Below are positions 1 through 11,109 of a stretch of DNA of 64,000 bases, piece after piece. How positions within the stretch are numbered: position 1 is the first letter of the stretch; every line of letters begins with the position of its first letter. The DNA comes from Legionella sp. PC997 (lineage in GTDB: Bacteria; Pseudomonadota; Gammaproteobacteria; Legionellales; Legionellaceae): contig NZ_CP059576.1 of NCBI RefSeq assembly GCF_014109825.1, forward strand, positions 2,444,001 through 2,508,000, written 5' to 3'. The notes beneath the pieces were generated by a model. That model made no database searches. It was not told where the DNA came from and was given only the letters and a program-made list of their open reading frames with translations. Made by a program: the position numbers and the translations under genes.

Positions 1-1604
<1,604 letters not shown>

Positions 1605-1815
1605 CATTAAAATTAGCTCACAAATTGAAATAAATACAACTTTTGGCATCAATTCTATCGGAGATAAAACAAACGCATCATCCGAGATTTAATTATCCAA
1701 ATAAAAAAAGAAAAACCCGGGCTCTGGCTCATACCGTCACCCAGGCTACAATTTATAATCCTAAAAAAGTAACCGCCTTTTTAAAAATGGGCATTCCTAT
1801 TGGAATAATTAAAAA

Positions 1816-2097
1816 CTACACCGCCTCCAAAATGCCCTTTACGCCACAAAACTCTACTAAAGATTGAGTTTCGATAGGCATACCTATGATTTCAAAAAAC
1901 TTGTTATTTTTTTTACATAGCTTTCTAGCTTCAATAAGTAGTGCTAAACCCGCACTATCACAATGTTTTACATCACTTAGATCCAAACTAAATCGGTCAG
2001 TTTTATTTTCCATCAAAGCCTGATAGAGCTTTGCTCGCACCGCAACCACTGACTTAAATGTCAAATCAACCCCAGGTTTAAAATTAACATTTTTCAC
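1816..2097 (-). CDS. mlaB: STAS-domain protein MlaB
   Basis: A 93-residue single STAS domain with the characteristic LSDVKHCDSAGLALLIEA segment. MlaB is the cytoplasmic accessory subunit that binds the MlaF ATPase and is needed for MlaFEDB assembly and activity. It is the last gene of the mlaFEDCB set, starting 2 bases after mlaC stops. Assignment rests on the STAS motif plus operon position; isolated STAS domains are otherwise poorly specific. Confidence 0.88.
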   Translation of the reverse strand: MKNVNFKPGVDLTFKSVVAVRAKLYQALMENKTDRFSLDLSDVKHCDSAGLALLIEARKLCKKNNKFFEIIGMPIETQSLVEFCGVKGILEAV

Positions 2098-2099
2098 AA

Positions 2100-2711
2100 T
2101 TAAGAAGTCCTTTTAATTTGCTTTTTTTCCATTAACTTAATGACTTCGTCAATACTGGAGTTTTGTAATGCAGCGGCAAACTGGGAGCGGAAACTTTGCA
2201 ACAGGCTTACCCCTTCAACGCTAAGATCATAGATCTTCCACTGACCATTTTTAGCTACAAGGCTATAAGACAATGGAATATTTTGGCCTTCTGCACGAAT
2301 AATAATGCTGTTAACACGCAAAAATCGAGCGTTTAAAGAGCCTCTTAACGGTAAAAATTGTATGCTTTCATTAGTATATTGTGCTAAAGGACTGGAATAA
2401 GTACGAATAACTAAGCGTGTAAAGGCTTTAGAAAATTGCGCTCTTTGCGCATTTGTTGCCTTACTCCAAGCTTGTCTTCCTAAAACAGAACGTGACATAC
2501 CTGCAACATCAACAATGGGTAGCAAATTGTTTTCTACAGCGCGATAAATAATACTGGGATTGCTTTTTAAGTTGTCCTTGTTCTCTTTTAGGGTAGCGAT
2601 GATGTTGTTAGCAGTTTGCTCTAACATAGGTATAGGAGAGTTTTGTGATGCATTCATTATCGGAGATAAAATCACACTGACAACTAATAAAATTGTTTTT
2701 ATTATTCTCAT
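2100..2711 (-). CDS. mlaC: Periplasmic phospholipid-binding protein MlaC
   Basis: A 203-residue protein with an N-terminal signal peptide (residues 1 to about 22, ending near MNASQ) followed by a Tol-Tol-Ttg2 type domain: NNLLPIVDVAGMSRSVLGRQAW, then AFTRLVIRTYSSPLAQY and NGQWKIYDLSVEGVSLLQSFRSQFA. MlaC shuttles phospholipid between the outer-membrane MlaA complex and the inner-membrane MlaFEDB transporter. It lies 9 bases after mlaD. No mlaA is visible in this window. Confidence 0.94.
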   Translation of the reverse strand: MRIIKTILLVVSVILSPIMNASQNSPIPMLEQTANNIIATLKENKDNLKSNPSIIYRAVENNLLPIVDVAGMSRSVLGRQAWSKATNAQRAQFSKAFTRLVIRTYSSPLAQYTNESIQFLPLRGSLNARFLRVNSIIIRAEGQNIPLSYSLVAKNGQWKIYDLSVEGVSLLQSFRSQFAAALQNSSIDEVIKLMEKKQIKRTS

Positions 2712-2720
2712 GTTCTGACC

Positions 2721-3197
2721 TTATTTTTTAATGTTAAATAATAGTTGACCAATTAAATTTTCAAGAATAATTGCTTCTTGAGTTTTTCCAATCACATCTC
2801 CATTTTGCAAATAAGGATGCTCTTTATTCTCGTCATCCTCAAAGCCTGGAACAATACTAATATAGTTTGAACCAAGCAACCCCTCAGTCAAAATGCGTGC
2901 TGAAGCATCATCATAAGGTATTTTTTTATCGCTACGCAAACGCATAGTTACCTTTGCGTTCAGGTCTCCCGGCTGCAACTCAATATGAGTTACCTCACCA
3001 ATCCTAACTCCTGCTACAGTAACAGGTGCCCGTACTTTCAAGCCTCCAATATCGGTAAAATCAGCAGTTACATCATAACTGTCATGAGATCCAAAACTAG
3101 AAAAATTACTTACTTTCATTGTCATGACCAGCAAAGCCAATATACCAAGCAACATAAATAGGCCAACACTAAAATCTACGTAACGTTGCTTACTCAT
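2721..3197 (-). CDS. mlaD: MCE-domain protein MlaD
   Basis: A 158-residue protein: short cytoplasmic start, one transmembrane helix (about residues 9-28), then one MCE domain with DIGGLKVRAPVTVAGVRIGEV and LLGSNYISIVPG. MlaD forms the periplasmic hexameric lipid-conducting ring on MlaE. Its length is close to family members carrying a single MCE domain. mlaE ends one base before the mlaD start codon, so the pair is tightly coupled. Confidence 0.95.
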   Translation of the reverse strand: MSKQRYVDFSVGLFMLLGILALLVMTMKVSNFSSFGSHDSYDVTADFTDIGGLKVRAPVTVAGVRIGEVTHIELQPGDLNAKVTMRLRSDKKIPYDDASARILTEGLLGSNYISIVPGFEDDENKEHPYLQNGDVIGKTQEAIILENLIGQLLFNIKK

Positions 3198-3980
3198 TTA
3201 CCAATCTCCAATCATCATTGCGGTCAACAAAAAATCAAGCCCTAATACAGCAAGCGATGAATAAACTACTGTTTTAGTCGTCGCTTGACTAATACCTTCT
3301 GCGGTAGGCACACATTCAAAACCCTGGAATACAGAAATCCAGGTTACAACAAAAGCAAAAACTAAACTTTTAATGATACCACTGAGTACGTCAATTCGGA
3401 AATCCACTGCTGCTTGCATATTTGACCAGAAACTTCCTGCATCCACTCCTAACCAATGAACACCAATAAAATAACCACCAAAAATGGCTACAGCAGAAAA
3501 AATTAATGCCAAAAGAGGTAAGGTAATAAAACCAGCTATAAAACGAGGATAAATAACTCTGCCTAAAGGATCAACTCCCATCATATCCATACTGGATAAT
3601 TGTTCGGTGGCTTTCATCAAACCTATTTCGGCAGTTAGGGCTGAACCCGCTCGTCCAGCAAACAACAATGCACTAATTACTGGACCAAGTTCTCTTGAAA
3701 TACTTAAGGCTAATAATTGACCTAGTTGACTGGAAGCACCAAATTTTTGCAAGGTATTATAACCTTGAAGTCCTACTACCATTCCAATAAATAAAGCAGA
3801 AACAACAATGATCAAGCACGATAAAACACCAACAAAATGAATTTGATAGCGTAGCAAGGGCCAAAGTTTTGAAATTCCAGGCCGTCTGAACAACATAAAG
3901 AACAAAAATAAGCCTGAATTTCCCAAATTTTGCAAAACCCGGGAACTACGATTACCCATACGTGTAATGAACTCAAGCAT
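3198..3980 (-). CDS. mlaE: Phospholipid ABC transporter permease MlaE
   Basis: A 260-residue integral membrane protein of the MlaE/YrbE family. It has about five hydrophobic helices and the conserved cytoplasmic loop [34 protein letters not shown]. It is the permease of the Mla system that keeps phospholipids out of the outer leaflet of the outer membrane. The start overlaps the end of mlaF by 8 bases. Nothing unusual was seen. Confidence 0.96.
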   Translation of the reverse strand: MLEFITRMGNRSSRVLQNLGNSGLFLFFMLFRRPGISKLWPLLRYQIHFVGVLSCLIIVVSALFIGMVVGLQGYNTLQKFGASSQLGQLLALSISRELGPVISALLFAGRAGSALTAEIGLMKATEQLSSMDMMGVDPLGRVIYPRFIAGFITLPLLALIFSAVAIFGGYFIGVHWLGVDAGSFWSNMQAAVDFRIDVLSGIIKSLVFAFVVTWISVFQGFECVPTAEGISQATTKTVVYSSLAVLGLDFLLTAMMIGDW

Positions 3981-4770
3981 CTAATAGCTCCTCTATATAC
4001 GCTCTGGCAGGATAATGAAAAGGAACAACCCCATCAGCTTCCCCATGCATAAATTGTCTAATCTGAGGTTCAGATGACTGAATGAGCTCATTCGGGGTTC
4101 CTTGACCAATGATTTTTGCACCAGAAATTAGGTATATATAATCTGCTATAGAACAAGTTTCTTCAACGTCATGTGAGACAATTATTGTTGTGGTATGCAA
4201 CAATTCATTTAACCTTTTGATTAAACGAACCAACACCCCCAAAGAAATGGGGTCTTGCCCGGTAAATGGTTCATCGTACATCATAAGTTCAGGATCTAAT
4301 GCTATAGTACGCGCTAAAGCAACTCGCCTGGCCATGCCACCGGACAACTGAGCAGGCATTAACTTTGCAGCACCTCGTAATCCCACAGCTTCTAGTTTCA
4401 TTAGTACGATATCACGCAACATGGACTCATTAAGTTGAGTATGCTCCCGCAAAGGAAAAGCCACATTATCAAACACTGAAAGATGGGTAAATAAAGCAGA
4501 GCTTTGAAAAAGTAAGCCCATATTACGTCTCGCCTCATACAAAGCTTTGCGAGATAATTGATGCATGTTTTGACCATTGACATGGATGAAGCCACTGTCA
4601 GGACTTAGCTGAGCACCTATTAACTGCAATAAAGTTGTTTTTCCAGAACCACTAGGTCCCATAATTGCCGTAATCTTGCCACGCTGAACCCTCATATCAA
4701 TACCATTAAAAATACAATGGCTTTCGCGAGTGAAGACTAAATTTTTTATTTCAACCCAATTTTCAGGCAT
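3973..4770 (-). CDS. mlaF: Phospholipid ABC transporter ATPase MlaF
   Basis: A 265-residue ABC ATPase with Walker [11 protein letters not shown]-loop LLFQSSALF, signature [13 protein letters not shown] and Walker [12 protein letters not shown] followed by the switch His in VSHDVEET. It powers MlaFEDB. It is the first gene of the mlaFEDCB-ibaG-murA run and is divergent from kdsD across about 280 bases. The C-terminal extension after the ATPase fold includes [15 protein letters not shown], consistent with the MlaF tail that contacts MlaB. Confidence 0.95.
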   Translation of the reverse strand: MPENWVEIKNLVFTRESHCIFNGIDMRVQRGKITAIMGPSGSGKTTLLQLIGAQLSPDSGFIHVNGQNMHQLSRKALYEARRNMGLLFQSSALFTHLSVFDNVAFPLREHTQLNESMLRDIVLMKLEAVGLRGAAKLMPAQLSGGMARRVALARTIALDPELMMYDEPFTGQDPISLGVLVRLIKRLNELLHTTTIIVSHDVEETCSIADYIYLISGAKIIGQGTPNELIQSSEPQIRQFMHGEADGVVPFHYPARAYIEELLDA

Positions 4771-5009
4771 GCTCTCTTTCCGATTTAGCCAAAAGTAGAA
4801 GTATACCTAAGATACTCTCCAAAATGCTAGGTTTTAAGCGACTTGATTTTTTGTTCACTGCGCTTTTTAAAGAGTGGTACTGAGCAAGGTTTTGCAGGAA
4901 ATCTTAAAAAATTTTGTTCGGAATGCCATTTTGCATTAGCCAAAGCTTTCCCACACTGGATCAATAAAAAAAATTGGGGTATTTAATTCTATATATTCAA
5001 ATATTTTTT

Positions 5010-5018
5010 TGTTAGAAT
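5010..5018 (+). promoter_or_regulatory. Candidate extended -10 promoter for kdsD-lptB
   Basis: In the mlaF-kdsD intergenic region a TG at 5010-5011, one base, then TAGAAT (5013-5018) forms an extended -10 box in an AT-rich stretch, about 30 bases before the kdsD start. No convincing -35 box lies 17 bases upstream. Position and orientation fit transcription of the kdsD-kdsC-lptCAB run. Confidence 0.35.
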
Positions 5019-5048
5019 GAAAAATCAACAAAAAACATCCAATTGCCT

Positions 5049-6011
5049 ATGAATTTTTGTACCCTCGGACTGGCGGTCATTGAAACTGAAGCCCAAGCTG
5101 TCTTTGAGTTAACTCAGCGAATTGATAGCAGGTTTGAAAAAGCCTGTGAACTTCTGCTCTCCTGTAGTGGACGGATTGTAGTAACTGGGATGGGTAAGTC
5201 CGGTCATATAGCGAATAAAATCGCTGCAACTTTATCCAGTACAGGTAGCCCCTCTTTTTTTATGCACCCGGGCGAAGCAAGTCATGGGGATCTGGGAATG
5301 ATTACCCGTCAAGATACCGTAATTGCCATTTCTCACTCGGGCAATACATTGGAATTAGTTACATTACTTCCTCTATTAAAAAGACTTGAAGTCCCTTTAA
5401 TTGCCCTAACTGGAAATTCTGAATCAACTTTAGCAAAAGCAGCCGACGTTAACTTAGACGTTAGTATCAAGCAAGAAGCCTGTCCTCTTGGCCTCGCACC
5501 AACAACCAGCACCACTGTAGCCTTGGTAATGGGAGATGCACTAGCAATTGCCTTGCTGCAAGCCAGGGGCTTTAGTGAGGAAGACTTTGCTTTATCACAT
5601 CCTGGCGGCTCATTGGGCAAACGACTTTTGCTACGTATTGACGAGCTCTGTCACCAAGGGGAACAGCTACCCCTTATTCATGAAAACGCAACCGTAAGTG
5701 AAGCGTTACTTGAAGTAACCGATAAAAAATTGGGTATGACTTGTGTGGTTGATAACAAAGGATATCTTGTTGGGGTTTATACCGATGGGGACATCCGACG
5801 CACTCTAACCCGTCAATATGATATTAATACCACACCAATAAAAGAAGTTATGACCCGTAATGCTCGTACTATTTCTAGAGGGATGCTTGCTGCGGAGGCT
5901 TTGACTATTATGCAAAAACACAGCATCACTTCATTAATTGTCATTGATGAAGAAAAACGACCTTCGGCTGTTCTTCATCTTCATGATTTATTAAAAGCGG
6001 GTGTTTTTTAA
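5049..6011 (+). CDS. kdsD: Arabinose 5-phosphate isomerase KdsD
   Basis: A SIS domain (VVTGMGKSGHIANKIAATLSSTG, then HPGEASHGDLGMI and AISHSGNT) followed by two CBS domains (from about residue 200; GVYTDGDIRRTL). The enzyme converts ribulose 5-phosphate to arabinose 5-phosphate for Kdo synthesis. The ATG at 5049 gives 320 residues; a TTG two codons upstream is also possible, and neither has a clear Shine-Dalgarno sequence. It is the first gene of a kdsD-kdsC-lptCAB cluster as in E. coli, but the YrbG-type exchanger gene found there is absent and the mla operon is divergent. Confidence 0.95.
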   Translation: MNFCTLGLAVIETEAQAVFELTQRIDSRFEKACELLLSCSGRIVVTGMGKSGHIANKIAATLSSTGSPSFFMHPGEASHGDLGMITRQDTVIAISHSGNTLELVTLLPLLKRLEVPLIALTGNSESTLAKAADVNLDVSIKQEACPLGLAPTTSTTVALVMGDALAIALLQARGFSEEDFALSHPGGSLGKRLLLRIDELCHQGEQLPLIHENATVSEALLEVTDKKLGMTCVVDNKGYLVGVYTDGDIRRTLTRQYDINTTPIKEVMTRNARTISRGMLAAEALTIMQKHSITSLIVIDEEKRPSAVLHLHDLLKAGVF

Positions 6012-6539
6012 ATGAATACATTAATTGAGCGAGCCAAGAATATTAAATGCCTTATCTGTGACTTAGATGGTGTTCTTACTGATGGTCTCTTATATATTGA
6101 TAACCACTTTAATGAACAGAAAACATTCCATATTCATGACGGAGTGGGTTTAAAATTACTGATGACAGCTGGAATTGAGGTCGCCGTTATTACGGGTTCG
6201 CGGAATGCAGTAGTAGATCATAGAATGCAACAATTAGGAATTGTTCATTACTATAAGGATCAATTGGATAAACAAGAGACCTACAAGCAACTAAAAAGTA
6301 AATTAAATCTCCAGGATGAGCACTTTGCTTACATTGGTGATGATATTCCAGATGCCCCAATTATGCAGCAAGTTGGGCTTAGTGTCGCAGTGGCCAATGC
6401 GGTACATCAAATTAAAGAAATTGCTATGTGGCAAACCACCCTATCAGGAGGCCGTGGAGCGGTACGAGAGTTATGTGAACTTATTTTAAAGGCACAGAAT
6501 AAGATGGATTCAGCGATAGCAGGTTATCTAAAACAATGA
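6012..6539 (+). CDS. kdsC: 3-deoxy-D-manno-octulosonate 8-phosphate phosphatase KdsC
   Basis: A 175-residue HAD-superfamily phosphatase of the C0 (capless) type. Motif I is CDLDGVLTDG with the two catalytic Asp residues, motif II ITGSRN and motif III/IV YIGDDIPD. It dephosphorylates Kdo-8-phosphate. It starts directly after the kdsD stop and overlaps lptC by 4 bases. Normal family length. Confidence 0.96.
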   Translation: MNTLIERAKNIKCLICDLDGVLTDGLLYIDNHFNEQKTFHIHDGVGLKLLMTAGIEVAVITGSRNAVVDHRMQQLGIVHYYKDQLDKQETYKQLKSKLNLQDEHFAYIGDDIPDAPIMQQVGLSVAVANAVHQIKEIAMWQTTLSGGRGAVRELCELILKAQNKMDSAIAGYLKQ

Positions 6540-7102
6540 ATGCAACAAAACAACTTATATGGCTTTTTTTTACTTTAATTATCCTAGCCTGTTCCGGATG
6601 GTATTACAGCCACTCTACGGTTAAAATTCGCTTAGATAGCGAGACTTTGGCAAATTCCGTAGACACTACTATTGTTAACGTTACAGTGCGCCAGTTTAAT
6701 CCACAAGGTACACTTGCTAATGTCCTCACCTCACCGTTCATGCAACATATTCAAAAAGGTAATGTCTATTTATTACAAAATCCTCATATTATTGTAAGCC
6801 AAGAAGAACAACCTCCCTGGGACATTAGCTCACTTAAAGCCAAATCATTTGAAGGGGGCAAACAAATTACTTTTACAGGGAACGTTGTAGTGCGTCAAAA
6901 AAAGGGAACGGAGGAAAGTACTTTAAAAACAGAAGAAGTTACCTACTTCCCTAAAGAAAAGAAAGCAAGTTCTGATTTGCTGGTAACCTATGAGCAACCA
7001 GGTAATATTGTACAATCAACTGGAATGAATGCTTATCTCGATGAAAAAAGAGTAGAGTTACTGCATCAAGCAAGAGGAAGTTATGCTCCAGAGAATGGTT
7101 AA
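6536..7102 (+). CDS. lptC: LPS export protein LptC
   Basis: A 188-residue protein with one N-terminal membrane anchor (LIWLFFTLIILACSGWYY) and a periplasmic beta-jellyroll. Recognisable stretches are the FEGGKQITFTGNVVVRQ core and LKTEEVTYFPKEKKA. LptC sits in the inner membrane with LptB2FG and passes LPS to LptA. It overlaps kdsC by 4 bases (ATGA) and lptA by 20 bases. Confidence 0.92.
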   Translation: MNATKQLIWLFFTLIILACSGWYYSHSTVKIRLDSETLANSVDTTIVNVTVRQFNPQGTLANVLTSPFMQHIQKGNVYLLQNPHIIVSQEEQPPWDISSLKAKSFEGGKQITFTGNVVVRQKKGTEESTLKTEEVTYFPKEKKASSDLLVTYEQPGNIVQSTGMNAYLDEKRVELLHQARGSYAPENG

Positions 7103-7592
7103 CTATAGTTTACTCCTTTTTTTCTTGTTCTCATCTGCTGCCTATGCCTTGACGGAGGATAAAGAACAAGTAATGCATGTCATGGCAGACTCAGCTGACT
7201 TAAGCCAACAAGATCATAAAGGAACTTATACGGGCAATGTGGAATTAGTACAAGGAACAACAAATTTACATGCCGATAAAGCGGTGACTATTGGGAATGA
7301 AAAAAATCAACTGGTTGTTGCCATAGCCAATGGGACTAAAGAAAAACAGGCACACTATTGGACAATAACGGATCCTCAAAAACCTCCCGTACATGCTTAT
7401 GCCGACACTATTCGATATTATCCCTTACGCCATTTAATTGAGCTAATAGGAAATGCCCGAGTAGAACAAGGAAAAAATTCCTTTTCTGCTGCAAAAATAA
7501 GTTATGATACGGTGAAACAACATGTTCTGTCTCAAGGTGATGACAGTAAAAGGATAGTTATTATTTATCACCCAGAAAAGAAATCATCATGA
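7083..7592 (+). CDS. lptA: LPS transport periplasmic protein LptA
   Basis: A 169-residue protein with a signal peptide (about residues 1-22, ending AAYA) and an OstA/LptA jellyroll: [33 protein letters not shown], and later [11 protein letters not shown]. LptA oligomers bridge the periplasm for LPS transport. A second in-frame ATG at 7095 could also be the start; the signal peptide is intact either way. It overlaps lptB by 4 bases. Confidence 0.93.
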   Translation: MLQRMVNYSLLLFFLFSSAAYALTEDKEQVMHVMADSADLSQQDHKGTYTGNVELVQGTTNLHADKAVTIGNEKNQLVVAIANGTKEKQAHYWTITDPQKPPVHAYADTIRYYPLRHLIELIGNARVEQGKNSFSAAKISYDTVKQHVLSQGDDSKRIVIIYHPEKKSS

Positions 7593-8314
7593 GTATACTG
7601 GAAGCCCGAAATCTTAAAAAATCCTTTAAATCGCGAACTGTGGTTAACGGCATCAGTATCCATATAAAAAAAGGTGAGTGCGTTGGTTTGTTGGGTCCCA
7701 ATGGAGCAGGAAAAACAACGTGTTTTTATATGATCGTCGGTTTGCAGTCCTGTGATGAAGGTCAAATTTTTCTATCTGACCAGGATATAACACTATGTGC
7801 CATGCATCAAAGAGCCCGTCTAGGGATTAGCTATCTTCCCCAAGAAGCCTCAGTCTTTCGTAAATTAACTGTAGCAGAAAACATTATGGCCATTCTCGAA
7901 CTGAGACCTGATTTAAATGAACAGGCACGAGAAGAAAAGCTCGATCTTCTGCTTCAAGAATTTCATATCACACATCTGCATAAAAGCCTGGGTATGGCTC
8001 TATCTGGAGGAGAAAGACGACGTGTGGAGATTGCAAGAGCTCTGGCTATAGAGCCCTCCTTCATCCTCCTTGATGAACCTTTTGCTGGAGTGGACCCGAT
8101 TTCGGTCATTGATATTAAAAAAATCATTCAACATTTATGTAATAAAGGTATTGGTGTTTTAATCACCGATCATAACGTAAGAGAGACTCTTGATATTTGC
8201 GAGCGTGCCTATATTGTCAGTCAAGGAAAAATATTATGTGAAGGAACCCCGGAGTTGATACTAGCCAACCAACAAGTCAGGGCCGTTTATTTAGGAGAAG
8301 ATTTTACTTTATAA
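7589..8314 (+). CDS. lptB: LPS export ABC transporter ATPase LptB
   Basis: A 241-residue ABC ATPase with Walker [11 protein letters not shown]-loop [14 protein letters not shown] (the LptB-typical QEASVFR), signature [15 protein letters not shown], Walker [14 protein letters not shown] and switch His [10 protein letters not shown]. It is the ATPase of LptB2FG. It is the last gene of the kdsD-lptB cluster. rpoN, which follows lptB in E. coli, is not here; trpG comes next after about 100 bases. Confidence 0.97.
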   Translation: MSILEARNLKKSFKSRTVVNGISIHIKKGECVGLLGPNGAGKTTCFYMIVGLQSCDEGQIFLSDQDITLCAMHQRARLGISYLPQEASVFRKLTVAENIMAILELRPDLNEQAREEKLDLLLQEFHITHLHKSLGMALSGGERRRVEIARALAIEPSFILLDEPFAGVDPISVIDIKKIIQHLCNKGIGVLITDHNVRETLDICERAYIVSQGKILCEGTPELILANQQVRAVYLGEDFTL

Positions 8315-8415
8315 AAGAATAGACTGGATCTGCGCAGTGGATTCAGAATTTATAGCCAGTAGATGTCCGGTATCCTGCGCTGCACCCACATCACCAACCC
8401 ATATTTAGATTTAAC

Positions 8416-8994
8416 ATGCTGCTCATTATCGATAATTATGATTCATTTACCTACAATCTTGTACAATATTTCCAATGCCTCAACCAAGAAGTATTAATTT
8501 ATACCCATGATCAAATTAATATAAGTCAAATAAAAAGGCTTGCTCCTCAATACTTGGTAATCTCACCAGGGCCGAAAACGCCCAATGAGGCAGGCATTTC
8601 CATGGAAGCAATACGCACTTTTTATCGTACTATTCCTATTTTAGGTATTTGCCTTGGTCACCAAAGTATTGCTCAAGTTTTTGGTGGTCGAATAATAACC
8701 GCTCCACAAATAATGCATGGAAGAACGTCAACTATAGAACATAATCAACAAAGAATTTTTAAAAACATTCCGAACCCCTTCCAAGCAACACGTTATCATT
8801 CTTTGGCAGTTGAGAAACAAAGTCTTCCTGATTGTTTCTCTATTGACGCATGGACAAATGATACAATAATGGCAATTTCACATCGTCAATATCCTGTTTT
8901 TGGTCTACAATTCCATCCAGAAGCAATATTAAGCCAACATGGACTGCAATTATTAGAGAATTTCTTAAAATATGAAACCCAATCTTCTATTTGA
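8416..8994 (+). CDS. trpG: Anthranilate/aminodeoxychorismate synthase glutamine amidotransferase subunit
   Basis: A 192-residue class I glutamine amidotransferase with DNYDSFTYNLVQYF at the start, catalytic Cys in GICLGHQSI and the His-Glu pair in FHPEAIL. It supplies ammonia to TrpE or PabB. The 23-base overlap with trpD favours a role in tryptophan synthesis, though such subunits often serve folate synthesis too (PabA). trpE is not in the window, so the partner is encoded elsewhere. Confidence 0.93.
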   Translation: MLLIIDNYDSFTYNLVQYFQCLNQEVLIYTHDQINISQIKRLAPQYLVISPGPKTPNEAGISMEAIRTFYRTIPILGICLGHQSIAQVFGGRIITAPQIMHGRTSTIEHNQQRIFKNIPNPFQATRYHSLAVEKQSLPDCFSIDAWTNDTIMAISHRQYPVFGLQFHPEAILSQHGLQLLENFLKYETQSSI

Positions 8995-10006
8995 GCACTT
9001 AATCGCGAAAAAAAATTTGAATCCGGAACAAATGCAATCAGTGATTCATGCATGTATGTCCGGTCGATATAATGAGGTACAGATCGCAACATTTTTAGCA
9101 CTCATGCGCATGAAAGGTGAAACGACTGAAGAATTAATAGCTGCGGCTGAAGTCATGCAGCAATTAGCCCACCCCATCGACTTAGGGACCAACTTAATTG
9201 ACATCGTTGGAACTGGTGGAGATGGGAAAAATACATTTAACGTCTCTACGGCCTGCAGCTTTGTAGTAGCCGCAGCAGGATTTCCAGTTGCGAAACACGG
9301 CAACCGCTCAGTTTCCAGCCGTAGTGGTAGTGCTGATTTATTAGAACAAGCCGGTTTTATATTAAGTCTTTCTGATCAACACATCCAAACGTGTATTGAA
9401 CAATGTTCTTTGGCATTCTTATTTGCGCCTCACTATCATCCCGCCATGCAACATGCACGTGTTGCACGTCAACAACTGGGGATTAGAACGTTGTTCAACT
9501 TACTTGGACCATTAATCAATCCTGCGCGAGTAAAAAGACAAGTAGTAGGTGTATTTTCAAAAGATTGGCAAAAACCTTTAGCTTCGGTACTGGCTCATAT
9601 GGGAAGTGAGCGAGCTTTAGTTGTAAACTCTCAAGATGGATTAGATGAAATCAGTATTGCAGCCTCTACAGATGTACTTGAGTATCGAGAAGGTTCCTTT
9701 CATCACTGGATTATTAACCCAGAAGACTATGGAATCAAACATCACTCATTAGATGAAGTGATCGTTGATTCCCCCCTGCAAAGTTTAGAATTGATTCAAG
9801 GGGTGTTTTCCGGAAAACAAGGAGCCGCTCGCGACATGGTTTTATTAAATTCTGCCGCAGCAATTTACTGCGCTCAGGAACATATTTCTTTCATTCAGGC
9901 ATTGGAACATGCCAAAGTCGTGATAGACAGCGGTAAAGCCAGCCAATGTTTCACTCAACTCAGCCAACTAACTCAAACTTTAAATAAAGAATCGCATCAT
10001 GAATAG
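8972..10006 (+). CDS. trpD: Anthranilate phosphoribosyltransferase
   Basis: A 344-residue enzyme that joins anthranilate to PRPP. It shows the PRPP-binding [32 protein letters not shown], and [14 protein letters not shown] segments typical of TrpD. It overlaps trpG by 23 bases and trpC by 8 bases, so the three are probably translationally coupled. Length is normal. Confidence 0.97.
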   Translation: MKPNLLFEHLIAKKNLNPEQMQSVIHACMSGRYNEVQIATFLALMRMKGETTEELIAAAEVMQQLAHPIDLGTNLIDIVGTGGDGKNTFNVSTACSFVVAAAGFPVAKHGNRSVSSRSGSADLLEQAGFILSLSDQHIQTCIEQCSLAFLFAPHYHPAMQHARVARQQLGIRTLFNLLGPLINPARVKRQVVGVFSKDWQKPLASVLAHMGSERALVVNSQDGLDEISIAASTDVLEYREGSFHHWIINPEDYGIKHHSLDEVIVDSPLQSLELIQGVFSGKQGAARDMVLLNSAAAIYCAQEHISFIQALEHAKVVIDSGKASQCFTQLSQLTQTLNKESHHE

Positions 10007-10778
10007 TGTGTTAGAACGTATTGCCCAACGTAAACAAGAAGAAGTAGCTCTTGCTAAAAAAAATAAGCCCTTAAGTTTATTAGCAGAACAACCCTCTATG
10101 GAGCGCCGTGATTTCATCGCGGCTCTGAAAGATAAGAATGATCCAGCAATTATTGCAGAAATTAAACGCGCATCTCCAAGCAAAGGGTTGATCAGAGAAG
10201 ATTTTAATGTAGAAGAGATTGCAACAATCTATGCACGACATGGTGCTCGGTGCCTTTCTGTGCTTACGGATATCGATTTTTTCCAGGGACATCCTGATTA
10301 TTTAGCTGTAGCAAAAAACCAGTGCAAACTACCTATTCTGCGAAAGGACTTTATTCTTGATTCGTATCAAATTTATGAAAGTCTGGCCTTAGGCGCAGAT
10401 TGTATCTTACTCATAGTTGCTTTACTTGATGATATTCAGTTAATGGATTTTTGCCAGCTAGCACATGAGTTGGGGCTTTCCGTACTTGTAGAAAGTCATA
10501 ACAAAGAAGAGCTGGAGCGCGCTTTACGTTTACCTACTCCACTAATAGGTATTAATAATCGCAGTCTTCATACTTTTAAGACAGACATCCAACTCAGTAT
10601 TCAATTAAAACAATATATCCCTCAAGATAAAATAACCATTACGGAAAGCGGCATTAACTCACCTGTAGACATACATTTAATGCAAGCTCATGGAATTAAT
10701 ACCTTTCTCATTGGGGAAAGCTTAATGAGGGCCAAGGATATAGGCAAAGCGTTGGATCAACTGATAAAAGGGGATTAA
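9999..10778 (+). CDS. trpC: Indole-3-glycerol phosphate synthase
   Basis: A 259-residue TIM-barrel enzyme that closes the indole ring. Motifs include [13 protein letters not shown] with the catalytic Lys, the [14 protein letters not shown] segment, [10 protein letters not shown] and TESGI. It is the monofunctional form, not fused to TrpF. trpF, trpB and trpA are not in the window. Confidence 0.96.
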   Translation: MNSVLERIAQRKQEEVALAKKNKPLSLLAEQPSMERRDFIAALKDKNDPAIIAEIKRASPSKGLIREDFNVEEIATIYARHGARCLSVLTDIDFFQGHPDYLAVAKNQCKLPILRKDFILDSYQIYESLALGADCILLIVALLDDIQLMDFCQLAHELGLSVLVESHNKEELERALRLPTPLIGINNRSLHTFKTDIQLSIQLKQYIPQDKITITESGINSPVDIHLMQAHGINTFLIGESLMRAKDIGKALDQLIKGD

Positions 10779-10909
10779 CTAGGAGGGCTAACCTGAAGAC
10801 TACCTCGATATCCTCTACAATTTGAATAGGTCTCGTTTTATTGTTTAGTTTCGGTCAAATAAAGCCCCCTGCTTTAAATTGACTTTCCATATGAACAATT
10901 GCGAGACAT

Positions 10910-11056
10910 CTACTCCCAATTTGGTTCGGAAGGTTGTGATGGTTCAGGTTCAGGTAATCCAGGATCATCCGGCTCATAAGGATCCGGTTCTTTTGGATAT
11001 TCGTCAGGCTGATCAGGATACTCATAAGGCTCTGGTATTTCATGGTCGTTTTTCAA
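10910..11056 (-). CDS. Small acidic Pro/Glu-rich protein of unknown function (48 aa, TTG start)
   Basis: A 48-residue frame begins with TTG (11056-11054) and has AAGGAT about eight bases upstream, a good ribosome site. The product starts MKNDHEIPEPYEYP. It repeats short PxEPD / PDxPxE / YEPDDP-like units and ends PSEPNWE before a TAG. About one third of residues are Pro and one third Asp/Glu, with almost no hydrophobic residues, so it should be disordered and strongly acidic. The gene is divergent from the SDR gene across about 50 bases. A short AAAGC/GCTTT hairpin lies 35-50 bases past its stop (10861-10875). Support is the ribosome site plus the biased, clean frame; function is unknown. Confidence 0.5.
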   Translation of the reverse strand: MKNDHEIPEPYEYPDQPDEYPKEPDPYEPDDPGLPEPEPSQPSEPNWE

Positions 11057-11109
11057 GATAACATCCTTATATTTGTAAGATTTATCAAATTATAGCAAAA
11101 GGAAAAAAA

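Noticed and set aside
1643..1867. 74-codon plus-strand frame between ibaG and mlaB
   Set aside because: It starts only at TTG, has no ribosome site, and its end overlaps the mlaB coding region antisense. Composition looks like chance AT-rich frame.
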